Numbered from the stretch's first letter, positions 32,961 through 43,286 are shown. The stretch: DNA of 64,000 nt from JAZKFT01 sp039925965 (GCA_039925965.1 JBDSXW010000010.1:1-64000); one strand, 5' to 3'. Translations and numbers: made by a program. The notes: generated from the sequence alone by a model not told the origin.

Positions 32961-34013
32961 TTAAAACAGCAGCCCACGCAATTGCAACTTGCCCTGGCTT
33001 AGCTCCAATCCCGGCAGCGGAAATTTGATGCCATCCAGCACATAAAAAACAGTTCGCAGGAATTTGCAACTGGTTTTAATCTTGCTCCATTTGATATCAG
33101 GACTCAGGAACCATTGGCGGTAGCGCTTGATATCCTGCCGATTAAAAGTGGTATTGCCGCTACCGTCTTTCCCCACATTTTCAAAAGCACCAAACATCCC
33201 GTTGGCTCCGTAGCCCATTGCTACATTTAGCCAGGCCGGTAAATTGCTCTGTTTAAAGAAAGATTTAAGGTTCGCACTGAGCCAATAAGTTTGGGCGTTG
33301 TAATCCTTCAGAAACCGTTCGGGTAGCGAACTGCCAAAGAGGTTGTTGGCCCTTCTTGTCAGCTGGGTATCGGCGTAATTATTTTTATGCACCGAAAATT
33401 TAAAGTCGATCCGCTGCTCGTGCCAGCCCAGTTGCTGGGCTACAAACAGGCCGCCGCCAAATACATTAGCCCCCATATCGCCCCAACTCCATCCCCATTC
33501 GCTGCTAAAGCCATCCAGGATTTCTATTACCGTTAAAAATCCGGGGCCGCTTAGGCCAGCATACAAGACCGCTTTCTTTTCTGAAACTCCAGCCCATTTC
33601 CAGGCGCCATAGCTCAGGCGGCTTAGCTGGTAAGCACTCCAGGCATGGCCAACCTTATCTACCTGAAGCCATTCTTTATTGTCATTAAATGTATGGAAGG
33701 AGGAGCGTTTGTAATTAGCATACCAAGCCTGGTTGAGAGCCACCAGGGCTCCCGTGTACAACCCAATACTGGTAACGGCTACAAGCCGCTGGCGGTTTTT
33801 AAAATTAACTGCCGGAGTCGTGTCAGGATAGAATTTACCATACTTCAGTGAATCCGAAGTTGACTGCGTGGTGGTAATGGTATCCACATCAGCCATTCGA
33901 TAAGTTTTTACTTTCACCGTATCCTGTCCATAAGATTGAGGCGTTGTGAAAAAGCTGATCAGCAATAAAAAAATGCTAATCGGTATTTTTTTTTGCCAAC
34001 TTGGTAAACGCAT
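32961..34013 (-). CDS. DUF2279-like exported protein
   Basis: 350 residues from the ATG at 34013, chosen because MRLPSWQKKIPISIFLLLISFF starts a good signal peptide ending near SYGQ; an in-frame ATG at 34124 would add 37 residues. The middle has FNDNKEWLQVDKVGHAWSAYQLSRLSY and ILDGFSSEWGWSWGDMGANVFGG, the signature of DUF2279/YfiM-like envelope proteins. No function is known for the family. It is probably periplasmic or outer-membrane associated. A single gene. Confidence 0.75.
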   Translation of the reverse strand: MRLPSWQKKIPISIFLLLISFFTTPQSYGQDTVKVKTYRMADVDTITTTQSTSDSLKYGKFYPDTTPAVNFKNRQRLVAVTSIGLYTGALVALNQAWYANYKRSSFHTFNDNKEWLQVDKVGHAWSAYQLSRLSYGAWKWAGVSEKKAVLYAGLSGPGFLTVIEILDGFSSEWGWSWGDMGANVFGGGLFVAQQLGWHEQRIDFKFSVHKNNYADTQLTRRANNLFGSSLPERFLKDYNAQTYWLSANLKSFFKQSNLPAWLNVAMGYGANGMFGAFENVGKDGSGNTTFNRQDIKRYRQWFLSPDIKWSKIKTSCKFLRTVFYVLDGIKFPLPGLELSQGKLQLRGLLF

Positions 34014-34400
34014 CTGGTATAAAGGCTGAATACGAAGCTGGGAAAGATAACTAATTGAGGGTTGTATCATAAATTCCTGTTGGTGTAAATGGCTTTTGGG
34101 CAAACTTACGGTATCCATTTTCAAAGAGTTTGAAACTGTACTATCGTTGAATTAAAAATGCTTTTATCTTTCGGCCTGAAAAGATTGTGGGTATTGCTGT
34201 TGCCATAAAAAAAGAAGGTACCCAGGTGGGTTCCAATAGCCTTCTACAGATGCGCAATAGTAAAACAGCATTTGAACGGAGCACCGAAAAAATAGTGGAA
34301 GCCGTTCGTCAATATTGTTTAATCAGGGATAAAAAGCCGACCCCAAAATATACCCTTGTAAAACCCGGTCAGGGCGAAAGCCAGCTCTTACAGGCTTTGA
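34014..34400. other. Gap upstream of the phosphohexomutase gene
   Basis: About 390 bp between divergent genes, partly covered by the doubtful ORF at 34187. I see no tRNA, terminator or clear promoter. Confidence 0.3.
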
Positions 34401-34519
34401 ATACATCCGAAATCAGAAATCAAACATCCGACATCAAAACATCAGAAATCGGAGATCATACATCAAAAAATCGAAAACTATGGATGCTACCATTAAAGCA
34501 AAAATTGACGTTTGGTTAA
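34187..34519 (+). CDS. Doubtful 110-codon ORF overlapping the phosphohexomutase start
   Basis: The frame starts at GTG and is open upstream to a TGA at 34148. Its first about 75 residues are protein-like (STEKIVEAVRQYCLIRDKKP, KYTLVKPGQGESQLLQAL). Its tail is made by a simple DNA repeat (ATCAGAAATC words) and runs 40 bp into the next gene, so the natural end may have been lost or changed. I recognise no family. It could be a real small gene, a decayed gene or chance. Confidence 0.3.
   Translation: MGIAVAIKKEGTQVGSNSLLQMRNSKTAFERSTEKIVEAVRQYCLIRDKKPTPKYTLVKPGQGESQLLQALNTSEIRNQTSDIKTSEIGDHTSKNRKLWMLPLKQKLTFG
34401..34466. repeat. Short-word repeat (ACATCMGAAATC type)
   Basis: ACATCCGAAATCAGAAATC and variants recur about five times just before the phosphohexomutase start at 34480. 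Confidence 0.55.
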
Positions 34520-36201
34520 ACGGGAATTACGACCAGACTACTAAAGATGAGATCACCTCTTTATTAGCCAATAACCCTGATGAACTGGTAGAAGGGTTTT
34601 ATCGCAACCTCGAGTTTGGAACGGGTGGCCTGCGGGGAATTATGGGTGTGGGCACCAACCGTATGAACCGCTACACCGTGGGGATGAGTACGCAGGGCTT
34701 CGCCAATTATTTAAAGCAAAATGTAACGGGGGAGATTAGCATGGCCATCGCCCACGATTGCCGTAACAACAGCCGGTTTTTTGCAGAAACGGTTGCTAAT
34801 GTAATGGGGGCAAATGGTATTAAAGTGTACCTGTTCGAATCGCTGCGACCCACGCCGGAATTGAGTTTCGCCATACGCCACCTGGGCTGCCAGGCCGGTG
34901 TGGTATGCACAGCATCGCACAACCCGAAAGAGTACAACGGCTACAAAGCTTATTGGAACGACGGCGGGCAACTGGTGCCGCCGCACGATAAAAATGTTAT
35001 TGCCGAGGTTGATAAGATCGCCAGCGTAGACGATGTGAAATGGAGTGGGGGCGAGGCGAATATTACCATCATCGGAAAAGAACTGGATGAAGTGTACCTG
35101 AACATGGTAAAGAGCCTGTCGGTGTACCCTGATGTTTGTGAAAAGCAACACGACCTGAAGATTGTGTACACTTCGATACACGGCAGCGGAATCATGCTGG
35201 TACCGCAGGTGTTGGCCAAATTTGGGTTTAATAATGTGACCATTGTGGATGAACAAAAAGAGCCTGATGGTAATTTTCCAACTGTGTCATCGCCGAACCC
35301 TGAGGAGAGAAACGCCATGCAACTGGGCCTGGAAAAAGCCAAAACACTGGACGCAGATATTTTATTGGGCACCGATCCGGATGCAGATCGCGTGGGTATC
35401 GCCATCAAGGATACCAAGGGAGAATGGGTTCTTATGAATGGTAACCAAACCGCAGTACTGGCCTTTAACTATATGATCGAAGCCCGCCGTGTAAAAGGAA
35501 TTAACCAGCCCAACGATTTCATCTGCAAAACCATCGTAACTACGGAGATGATCGATGCGATTGCCAAAGGAAATGGCATCGCCTGCTATAATGTGCTTAC
35601 CGGTTTCAAATGGATCGCCGAGCTGATCAAGGAAAAAGAAGGAAAGGAAAACTATGTGGTGGGTGGCGAAGAAAGTTATGGCCTTATGATCGGCGACAAA
35701 GTGCGGGATAAAGACGCCGTAAGCGCCGTTGCCTTGCTTTGCGAAATGGCAGCCTATGAAAAGAACCAGGGCCGCAGCCTTTTTGAAAAGCTTATAGACC
35801 TCTATGTTCAGTTTGGCATGTACAAAGAGCACCTGATCAGCATCACCAAAAAAGGCATGCGTGGCCAGGAAGAAATTGCCGAAATGATGGAAGGCTACCG
35901 CAGCAATCCACCGCAAACGCTAAACGGCGTGGCTGTTTCGCAATTGCTGGATTATGAAAAACAAATTGGCAAAAACCTGCTGACCGGCGAAAGCTGGACC
36001 ATCGATTTGCCGAAGAGCAATGTGCTGCAGTTTTTGCAGGCCGATGGGACCAAAATCAGCGCACGGCCAAGCGGAACGGAACCTAAGATCAAATTCTATT
36101 TTAGTGTTAACGCGCCGCTGGCATCAGCCGCAGATTATGATACGGTAAATGCTTCGCTGGATGAAAAGATCAAAGGGATTATTGGGGATATGAAGTTGTA
36201 A
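34480..36201 (+). CDS. Phosphohexomutase (phosphoglucomutase/phosphomannomutase family)
   Basis: 573 residues, the length of the Bacteroidota/Firmicutes PgcA-type enzymes. Motifs in order: FGTGGLRGIMGVGTNRMN; the phosphoserine loop CTASHNPKEYNGYK; the metal loop LLGTDPDADRVG; the sugar-binding GGEESYG; and the phosphate-binding SARPSGTEPKIKFY. It interconverts hexose 1- and 6-phosphates in the cytoplasm, feeding polysaccharide synthesis. It is followed after 34 nt by a Uma2-family gene that may share its transcript. Confidence 0.95.
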   Translation: MDATIKAKIDVWLNGNYDQTTKDEITSLLANNPDELVEGFYRNLEFGTGGLRGIMGVGTNRMNRYTVGMSTQGFANYLKQNVTGEISMAIAHDCRNNSRFFAETVANVMGANGIKVYLFESLRPTPELSFAIRHLGCQAGVVCTASHNPKEYNGYKAYWNDGGQLVPPHDKNVIAEVDKIASVDDVKWSGGEANITIIGKELDEVYLNMVKSLSVYPDVCEKQHDLKIVYTSIHGSGIMLVPQVLAKFGFNNVTIVDEQKEPDGNFPTVSSPNPEERNAMQLGLEKAKTLDADILLGTDPDADRVGIAIKDTKGEWVLMNGNQTAVLAFNYMIEARRVKGINQPNDFICKTIVTTEMIDAIAKGNGIACYNVLTGFKWIAELIKEKEGKENYVVGGEESYGLMIGDKVRDKDAVSAVALLCEMAAYEKNQGRSLFEKLIDLYVQFGMYKEHLISITKKGMRGQEEIAEMMEGYRSNPPQTLNGVAVSQLLDYEKQIGKNLLTGESWTIDLPKSNVLQFLQADGTKISARPSGTEPKIKFYFSVNAPLASAADYDTVNASLDEKIKGIIGDMKL

Positions 36202-36235
36202 GGACTTTGAACAGTATTAAATACTAAATTTGATT

Positions 36236-36778
36236 ATGGGTTACGCACTGAAAATATTGCCTCACTACACCTACAATGACTATGTTCAATGGGAGGGACG
36301 TTGGGAATTGATTGAAGGAATTCCATTCGCTATGAGTCCAGCTCCGATACCAAAGCACCAACGTATTGCCGCTGCGATAAATACTGAACTAAGCAACGGA
36401 ATCAAGAAGAGTAGATGTAAAACTTGCTTCGTTTACCACCCAATTGATTATAAAGTTGCAGAGGATACGGTAGTGCAGCCAGATGTGTTGATCGTGTGTG
36501 GCAAGATTAATAAGCCATTTTTGGATTTTCCGCCTAACCTGATCGTAGAAATATTGTCGCCATCCACTGCCTTAAAAGACAGGCATACCAAATATGGTAT
36601 TTATGAATCCGAGGGAGTGAAATACTACATTATCGTAGACCTGGAAAAAGAGGTTTTTGAATTGTACCAGTTGCTAAATGGCAAGTATATTTTAGTCGAA
36701 ACCAATTTTGATAATCCAGTGGATTTTAATTTGGAGCACGGCTGTACTATTAGTGTGACGCTGAATGAGGTTTGGTAA
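36236..36778 (+). CDS. Uma2-family (DUF820) putative PD-(D/E)XK nuclease-fold protein
   Basis: 180 residues from the ATG at 36236; a TTG two codons upstream is less likely. Family hallmarks: the early WELIEGIPFAMSPAP, VQPDVLIVC with an acidic residue, LIVEILSPSTALKDRHTKYGIYESEGVKYYIIVDLEK. The conserved D...E...K residues resemble a restriction-type nuclease core, but no activity is established for most members. It follows the mutase gene by 34 nt. A second member is at 51538. Confidence 0.85.
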   Translation: MGYALKILPHYTYNDYVQWEGRWELIEGIPFAMSPAPIPKHQRIAAAINTELSNGIKKSRCKTCFVYHPIDYKVAEDTVVQPDVLIVCGKINKPFLDFPPNLIVEILSPSTALKDRHTKYGIYESEGVKYYIIVDLEKEVFELYQLLNGKYILVETNFDNPVDFNLEHGCTISVTLNEVW

Positions 36779-36800
36779 CAAACATCAACGGCTTTAATAA

Positions 36801-36838
36801 AAAACGGGTTGTTTCCAATTTTGGAACAACCCGTTTTT
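36801..36838. terminator. Bidirectional terminator between Uma2 and alpha-2-macroglobulin genes
   Basis: AACGGGTTGTTTCCAA pairs with TTGGAACAACCCGTT with one bulged base. T-runs follow on both strands, so it can end both converging transcripts. Confidence 0.85.
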
Positions 36839-36860
36839 ATTTGATCAACAACTTCCGTTT

Positions 36861-39800
36861 TTATTTCACCGTAACCCTTACCCCCTCGCTATGGCTGGTA
36901 AATTCTGGTGCGTACATGCATTGAATGCTCGTGATGCCGTTGCTGAAATTACCGCTATGCGTTACCGTTAGCGGGTACTCAAATACATAAGTGCCCTTGT
37001 TCAGGTAGCTGAAGAAAAAATTGGTGCTGGCATCTTTGGTGCTTTCGTAGTAACCCAACCCATCCTGGTATTTGTATTGGCTTAAAACATTTACCGGCTC
37101 CATGCAGGCCGCCCGCATATCCTTCATGTGTACGTATTCCATATTGCGGTCTACGCGTAACTCGATGCGGACTTTTACTTTGTCCCCGATCTTGATAATG
37201 TCGCCGTCATTTACCGGTGTGAGTACAGGGCCGCGGTCGCTGTTCTTTTCTACAAATAATTTCTTCACCAACGATAACGGCGTTGCGGCCATCGTGATCT
37301 TATCGAGGTTTTCGAAATACTGCCAGTATACGGCACCCCAACTGGTGGTTGATTGGTTGGCTTGTTGATTGGTTGATTGGTTGGACGTCGTCATTTTGAC
37401 GGAGATGTTGCCCATATTCGGTTTGACGTCTTTTCCATCAATACGGGTTTTGATGTAACCAGTACCGGCTTCGGCCTTGATATTATTGTCATTGCTGCTG
37501 ATGGTGTAGTCGCCCAGTTTTATGGTGACTGTTTTTTCAACATTCAACCAGTTGCTGCCTTGCAATAAAAGTGCATAGCAGGCTTCGGCTGTGGCTTTCG
37601 TGGTCTTCCAGTTTTGGGTTTGCTTTTGTTTGAGCAACCAGGTTTTAAGATCGTTGACCGTATTAGCATTGTTTTCGATTTCGCTAAATGCTTCAATCAG
37701 CAATGAATGGCTTTCAATCGGCGCCTGGTACCAGTAATAACCACCAGTGTTGAACTCTTTCCAGTACATGCCAAACTCTTCGTTGGTAATGCTGTTTTCC
37801 CGCAGTGATTTCAAAATAGCGGTTGGCGTTTTTGAATCCGCTTTGCGGTGAAGCGCCAAAGCAATCATTCCCTGGTCGTACTTGCTGTTTTGCAGCCAGT
37901 ATTGCTGGCTTTGTTTGGTGTAGTAATCCACGGCAGTTTTAGATGCATCTGCGATGGGATATTCCGAAAAGAAACTACGCATGTACAGGTATTGAATAGC
38001 AATAGACGAGAGGTTGTTCTTCTTCAAATCCACATTATATTTTATCAACCAGTCATAATCTTCTTTGATCCTTGCATCGAGGTACGGAATGGCTTTTGCG
38101 ATAATCGCCTGCAAAGCATCTTTCTGAGCGGCCGGCCACGCTTCCAGTTTGCGCAGGTGGCCCATGGAGGTAATAATATACTGTGTCATGTACCGATCAT
38201 CAGGTCCGCCTTTGAACCACATAAAGCCACCATTGCCGGTTTGCATATCTGCTACTTTAGCAATGGCTTTGGTAGCTTCCTGGCTCATTTTTACCAGGTC
38301 AAAAAGCAGAGCGATATTTTTCTTTTGCTTGCTTTCATTTTGCGCATCTATTACCCATGGGGTTTCTTCCAGCAGCGCCAGTTTAAGTTCCTGGTTCTTT
38401 TCGAGGTTGCTCATTAAGGCGGCGGTATCGCTGGTCTTCCATTTTTCAAATACCGCTTTTATTTTAGGCATGCTGTTAGCGATTTTGGTAGCCAGGGCGT
38501 TTGCATAAAAACGGTTGAAATTTTGCTCGGCACATTCATACGGATACTCCATTAAGTATGGCAGGGCCTGCACCGCATACCAAACGGGATTGCTGGTAAA
38601 TTCTACCGTTACGGCCTGGGTTGTAAGCGTGTTGCTGCTGGCACTGTTGATCAGCTTTTCGAACTTAAAATTCTTCTGTTCGGTATTGCGCATATTGATC
38701 GGAAGGCTCTCAGTTACCAGCATGCGGTTGGTTAAAACCGGGGCGGCACTTTCTTCGCCATCGCTTACGGCTCCAGCTTTTGCAACAATGCGATAGGTGA
38801 GTGCACTGCCGAAGTTGAATGGAACTTCTACCGGAAATTTGATCGCGATACTCTGCCCTGCGGCAGCCGTAAAGTTTTGCAGCGGCATGCTGTTTTTAAA
38901 TAGCCCATCAACTGGCTTATTGGTAGCGGCATCAAACAATTGCAGTTGTGCCTGGCCGTTGAGTTCTTTATCGGTGAGGTTGATCACTTTGGTGCTGAGG
39001 TCCAGTTTGTCGCCTTCCCTGAAAAACCTTGGGGCATTGGGTTGTACCATCAGGTCTTTTTGGGTGATGGTAGTCTTGCTGGCCATACCAGTTGCCAGGT
39101 CTTTAGTGTGCGCCAGGGTTTGGATTTTCCATTTGGTTAATGCCTCGGGGATGGTAAAGCTGAACTCTATATTGCCTTCAGCATCGGTGTGCAGATCGGG
39201 GAAGAAGAAGGCGGTTTCCTGAAGGTTGGTGCGTACCTGAACGGAGGAGAGGTCTTCCTTTGGAACTTCTTTGTCGAGGTGATCTGCAGCGCCATCATTA
39301 TCCGTATCATTTTTCGGGAATTTGGTATGCAATGGTGCACTTTCTTGTTCTGTTGCTGCATTTCCATCAGCGGCCATCGATTTCATTGCCATTGGTAACG
39401 CCCTCATATCCATTTCCATGTCACCTTTCCGTGGCATACTCATATGTCTGACACCGCCCCTGTAACTACCGCCGCCAATACTCATTAATTGGTCATAAGT
39501 TTTTTCAAAATAGCCCCTGTTTTCACCGCCATAATACCTCTCGCTGCTGGAAACCTGACTAAAAGAAGTAGTTCCTTCCCAGCGGTTGTAGAAATAATAA
39601 TTAGGCCAAACATTTATAGCATTCCAGCTATGCGGTTTAAACTGGTCCAGCGAAGCATCGTACATGCTGGCCAGCATTTCAGCGGCTATCTTTTCGCCTC
39701 TATAGCCTTTTATTTTTACCTTCCATTTTTCTTCCTGGCCCGGTAATAATTTATCCCGGAAGGTTTCAAAACTGATATCGAGTTGCTTGTTCGTCCAGGG

Positions 39801-42800
39801 AACGTTTATTTGCCATTGGGTGCTGTAAAAGCGGTTGTTCTTTACAAAAAACCTATTGACAGAATAGCCCCCACGATCCGCTTCGGCAATAGGAAATTCT
39901 ACAACCGATACCTGCTTATTCATCGTAATATATTCCACCTTGGTATTGGTTAAACCCTGAACACGGGAACCTGAACTTTTATCCGGCTTTACCGTTTCCT
40001 GCACTACCCAAAGATTATCGGCACTTGTACCCGCAACAAATATTGCTTTTTCACCCGGTTCGCCCGTTCCCTTGATGGTGTGATCCCAGTCATATTCCTT
40101 TGAAGGGAGCCTATTCGTTTTCAAGTCGTACAACTGTACATATTCTACCGCCTTCACTTCTTCACCATATTTATCTTTAGCTGTGGCTTCAATCAAATAC
40201 CAACCGGAAGAAAATTTTTGATTTCTGATGTCGGATACCTGATTGGGCGCTGTTGTGATGGAAAGATTTGCCACGGCCGCGCCTTTGTTCCAGGTGCGGT
40301 AGTCGTCTTCGGTTTTGTACGGGTCGTAGGGAAATGTTTTGGCAAACTCGGACTGGCTCATCACAAATGTGTCTGGAACTGCCCAATATCTTTTACGAAG
40401 TAAACGATCGGCGTCCTGGAGTGGGGAGATTTTGATATCCGCCTTTGCTGGCTCAAATTCACCACTCATATTCTGGGTACGGATAGTGATATTTTTCAAA
40501 CTATCCACCGGTAAAATGGTGCCGCCGGCAACTGCAATAGCTAACTGCAACGCCTTATAGCCAACGGTAACAGACTCAGTGCCGCTGCGGGTTTCGCCAT
40601 TGATGTCGGTTACATCGGCTTCGATGGTATAATCGAATGTGGGGTCAAATTCTTTGCTTACACTCAGATCAGGGATTGCTTCAAAATTCACATCGAATTT
40701 GCCCTCGGCATTGGTGCTGGTTTCACCATTTGTGATCTCCATTTTGCCATTGCCACTGGGCGGCCAGATGCCTCTTCTCCAAAATATCCAGGGGTACAGA
40801 TAACGGGTATTTCGGTACACGCGATACTTCACGGCGGCACCATCAATATTGTTGCCAGCATAACCTTTGGCAGTACCGGTTACCTTGATGATATCATTTA
40901 CCCGATAGCTACCCTTCAACTTTTCATATTCCACCTGGAACTTAGGCCGCTTATATTCTTCGACACTAAAACTATAGGTAAAATTATTTTTTATACTTAA
41001 GGTAAAATTACCATTCAAGGTATTCTCCGGCAATTTAAACTGGCCAAAAATGGATCCATATTCGCTGGTCTTCAGTTTTACGCTGGTTACTTTCTGGTAG
41101 TTGGCATTCTTCAATTCTACTTCTACCGAGTCCTTGGGTATAAACAGTTTGGATTTTCTGTTTTCGTAGTCTTTGGTAACGCCTATCGCCTTAAAATAAA
41201 TAGTCTGTCCGGGCCTGTAGATGCTACGATCGCTAAAAAAGAAGTACCTGGTATTGGCATCCTCAAATTTTGCCGGATCTTTTTGAGTTGGATCGGCCAC
41301 ATTATCGCTATTGTAGCTGGCTGATTGCCCGAGATACATTTCGTCATCCATCGCCAGCCGATCGTTATTCCAGGTAATATCCAGCGATACGCTCCGGTTT
41401 TGTTTGTCGGGTTCCAGTTTAAAGAAACCGTTTTTATCAGTCGTTTTCAACTCGCCTTTTGAGCGGATATATTTGCGGCTGTTGTAATCATACAGACGAT
41501 ACCAGGCCTGGGCTTTAGCATTTGCCAACGGCTGACCTGTTTCGCGGTTCAGCACGTAATAGTCGGTGCCGCTGTGTACAAAACTGATATTGCTTACATA
41601 GGCAAAAGCCACTGCCAGTGGGTTTCTACTCAGCGAAAATTGGTTATCCACGCTGCTTAAAATGGCGTACTTACCAGTGGGCAACGCATCAATCTTAACT
41701 TCTGTACTGTGTTGGCGGTAATCATCTTGTTTGGGTAAGGTTTGTTGCCAGGTTTTTAAAGCAGGAAGCGAAACCAGTTTGCTCCAATAGGCTTCGTTGT
41801 TGGTATAGATCGCCTCATCCAATGCTTTTTGAATATCATCGGTGATACTGATAACCCGAAAATTGAGCTGGTTGAAATTTTTATAATCGATCAACGCCCG
41901 GAACGGCTGATCTGGTGTATTTGCTTTTTCCACCTGCATATTCACAGTGGGTTTCTTAATGCCATCCAGCATATTGATTGCGTTGATTCCACCTTCGCTT
42001 TTTGGAAAAAGTTTGACCACCGTTTCTGCTATTTCCGCAGCAAGTTTAATCGCATATTTATCTTCCTGAGTTCCGCTGCCGGGCTTGTAAGCATTGCCTT
42101 TTGTATTCCACCATTGCGCCAGCAGGTAACCTGCCTGCATGGCTTCCGCATTTGTTTTATAGGTGGTGAAGATCTGTTCAAGTGTTTCCTTGTACAACCG
42201 CTCCTTGCCGCTGTTCGTGCCCTTACTATAGGTGTACTGAATGCGGCTGATATCAGCATCGATAAAAGCGGCCTTAGCTACGTCATCTTTATGAAAGGCG
42301 AGTAGTTGCTGGTAGATCTGCACCGCCATCAACTCCAGGCTGCTGCTGTCTTTGCTTTCGTATTTGTATTTTATAAATATGGGTGCAGGTGAAACTGCGG
42401 CGGCATCCTTCAGTTCGAATGCATAAGCCGGTTTTGTAATATCCTGCTCATCACTTTTAAAATAATCAAGCGCCTTCCATGCCAGCAGGTCGAAGAGGGT
42501 GGGGCGCAATACCCGCATATTTCCCTTAATAATCACCGGGTCGTAAGGATCGAGTTTGGTGGCCTGTAACAGTTTTGGATTTGCGAGCGACGCTTCATAC
42601 AACGCCGCCACCTTTTTGTGAAAATCAGTGATGGTCCAGGTCTCGGGATCATCTTTCTTAAAATTTACCGTGTTGGTTCGCTGGTAGATCTGGTAACGCT
42701 TGTTCTGGAAATAATTATAGTAAAGATCGGCGGTAATGCTGTTGAATATTTGCCTTACCGGTTCTGCCGCAGTCAGCGTTTCGGTTTCCAGCGCATTCAC

Positions 42801-43073
42801 ATTTTTGATCCATTCATTTTCCTCGACCTGCATCACCAATTGGCTTTGCATAATAACGGCTTTTATCTGCTGGGCCTCCTTTTTTTCCGCTTTGGCTTTG
42901 GCGTAAATATTCCGCACTTCATCCAGTGCGCTTTTGGGGAGCCCTTTACTCTGAAAGGCGTCTACTTTTTTCCAGGCGCTATCGTAATTAAAACTTTTTT
43001 GTGCCATTATGGTATGTAAACTAAAAAAGGAAAGGATGAAAAAACCGATGCTGATGATTCTTTGATGGGTCAT
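36861..43073 (-). CDS. Giant alpha-2-macroglobulin-family protein with thioester motif
   Basis: 2070 residues from the ATG at 43073, chosen for the signal peptide MTHQRIISIGFFILSFFS ending IMAQ; the frame to 43277 runs through an unlikely leader. A helical, lineage-specific N-terminal part (about 25-450) is followed by macroglobulin domains including MG2 with DRSIYRPGQTIYF near 619. A Met-rich, low-complexity stretch (about 1205-1270) with a calcium-type DTDNDGAADHLD may be the bait region. The A2M domain starts near 1284 (RTNLQETAFFFPDL). The thioester motif is CAEQ near 1514, within YPYECAEQNFNRF, and a receptor-like C-terminus contains MRAACMEP. Bacterial members are thought to trap proteases in the periplasm. 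Monocistronic. Confidence 0.92.
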   Translation of the reverse strand: MTHQRIISIGFFILSFFSLHTIMAQKSFNYDSAWKKVDAFQSKGLPKSALDEVRNIYAKAKAEKKEAQQIKAVIMQSQLVMQVEENEWIKNVNALETETLTAAEPVRQIFNSITADLYYNYFQNKRYQIYQRTNTVNFKKDDPETWTITDFHKKVAALYEASLANPKLLQATKLDPYDPVIIKGNMRVLRPTLFDLLAWKALDYFKSDEQDITKPAYAFELKDAAAVSPAPIFIKYKYESKDSSSLELMAVQIYQQLLAFHKDDVAKAAFIDADISRIQYTYSKGTNSGKERLYKETLEQIFTTYKTNAEAMQAGYLLAQWWNTKGNAYKPGSGTQEDKYAIKLAAEIAETVVKLFPKSEGGINAINMLDGIKKPTVNMQVEKANTPDQPFRALIDYKNFNQLNFRVISITDDIQKALDEAIYTNNEAYWSKLVSLPALKTWQQTLPKQDDYRQHSTEVKIDALPTGKYAILSSVDNQFSLSRNPLAVAFAYVSNISFVHSGTDYYVLNRETGQPLANAKAQAWYRLYDYNSRKYIRSKGELKTTDKNGFFKLEPDKQNRSVSLDITWNNDRLAMDDEMYLGQSASYNSDNVADPTQKDPAKFEDANTRYFFFSDRSIYRPGQTIYFKAIGVTKDYENRKSKLFIPKDSVEVELKNANYQKVTSVKLKTSEYGSIFGQFKLPENTLNGNFTLSIKNNFTYSFSVEEYKRPKFQVEYEKLKGSYRVNDIIKVTGTAKGYAGNNIDGAAVKYRVYRNTRYLYPWIFWRRGIWPPSGNGKMEITNGETSTNAEGKFDVNFEAIPDLSVSKEFDPTFDYTIEADVTDINGETRSGTESVTVGYKALQLAIAVAGGTILPVDSLKNITIRTQNMSGEFEPAKADIKISPLQDADRLLRKRYWAVPDTFVMSQSEFAKTFPYDPYKTEDDYRTWNKGAAVANLSITTAPNQVSDIRNQKFSSGWYLIEATAKDKYGEEVKAVEYVQLYDLKTNRLPSKEYDWDHTIKGTGEPGEKAIFVAGTSADNLWVVQETVKPDKSSGSRVQGLTNTKVEYITMNKQVSVVEFPIAEADRGGYSVNRFFVKNNRFYSTQWQINVPWTNKQLDISFETFRDKLLPGQEEKWKVKIKGYRGEKIAAEMLASMYDASLDQFKPHSWNAINVWPNYYFYNRWEGTTSFSQVSSSERYYGGENRGYFEKTYDQLMSIGGGSYRGGVRHMSMPRKGDMEMDMRALPMAMKSMAADGNAATEQESAPLHTKFPKNDTDNDGAADHLDKEVPKEDLSSVQVRTNLQETAFFFPDLHTDAEGNIEFSFTIPEALTKWKIQTLAHTKDLATGMASKTTITQKDLMVQPNAPRFFREGDKLDLSTKVINLTDKELNGQAQLQLFDAATNKPVDGLFKNSMPLQNFTAAAGQSIAIKFPVEVPFNFGSALTYRIVAKAGAVSDGEESAAPVLTNRMLVTESLPINMRNTEQKNFKFEKLINSASSNTLTTQAVTVEFTSNPVWYAVQALPYLMEYPYECAEQNFNRFYANALATKIANSMPKIKAVFEKWKTSDTAALMSNLEKNQELKLALLEETPWVIDAQNESKQKKNIALLFDLVKMSQEATKAIAKVADMQTGNGGFMWFKGGPDDRYMTQYIITSMGHLRKLEAWPAAQKDALQAIIAKAIPYLDARIKEDYDWLIKYNVDLKKNNLSSIAIQYLYMRSFFSEYPIADASKTAVDYYTKQSQQYWLQNSKYDQGMIALALHRKADSKTPTAILKSLRENSITNEEFGMYWKEFNTGGYYWYQAPIESHSLLIEAFSEIENNANTVNDLKTWLLKQKQTQNWKTTKATAEACYALLLQGSNWLNVEKTVTIKLGDYTISSNDNNIKAEAGTGYIKTRIDGKDVKPNMGNISVKMTTSNQSTNQQANQSTTSWGAVYWQYFENLDKITMAATPLSLVKKLFVEKNSDRGPVLTPVNDGDIIKIGDKVKVRIELRVDRNMEYVHMKDMRAACMEPVNVLSQYKYQDGLGYYESTKDASTNFFFSYLNKGTYVFEYPLTVTHSGNFSNGITSIQCMYAPEFTSHSEGVRVTVK

Positions 43074-43146
43074 GACCTGAATTTTGATGACAAGATAAAA
43101 ATTATGCGGTTGCCCCGATGCATTGTTTTGTGGCATTCCACAAGCA

Positions 43147-43179
43147 AAAAGACCGCCACGAATATAGTGGCGGTCTTTT
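43147..43179. terminator. Perfect bidirectional terminator hairpin
   Basis: AAAAGACCGCCAC and GTGGCGGTCTTTT form a perfect 13-bp stem around GAATATA. It lies between the alpha-2-macroglobulin gene and the minus-strand gene that ends at 43287, and would end the latter's transcript. Confidence 0.85.
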
Positions 43180-43204
43180 AACAGATTGCCGCGAGGGTTG
43201 GGGT

Positions 43205-43275
43205 TAGCAGGGTTGCCAACCCTTAAAACGTTAGTTCTCAGATTTTTCGGGGCGAAGGGTTGGTAACCCTTAATC
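43205..43275. repeat. Two GGGTTGSCAACCC palindromes
   Basis: AGGGTTGCCAACCCTT near 43213-43228 and AAGGGTTGGTAACCCTT near 43256-43272 are two similar palindromes 43 bp apart, next to GAGGGTTGGGGTT. They resemble a common intergenic repeat word. The function is unknown. Confidence 0.5.
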
Positions 43276-43286
43276 ATGAACCCACC

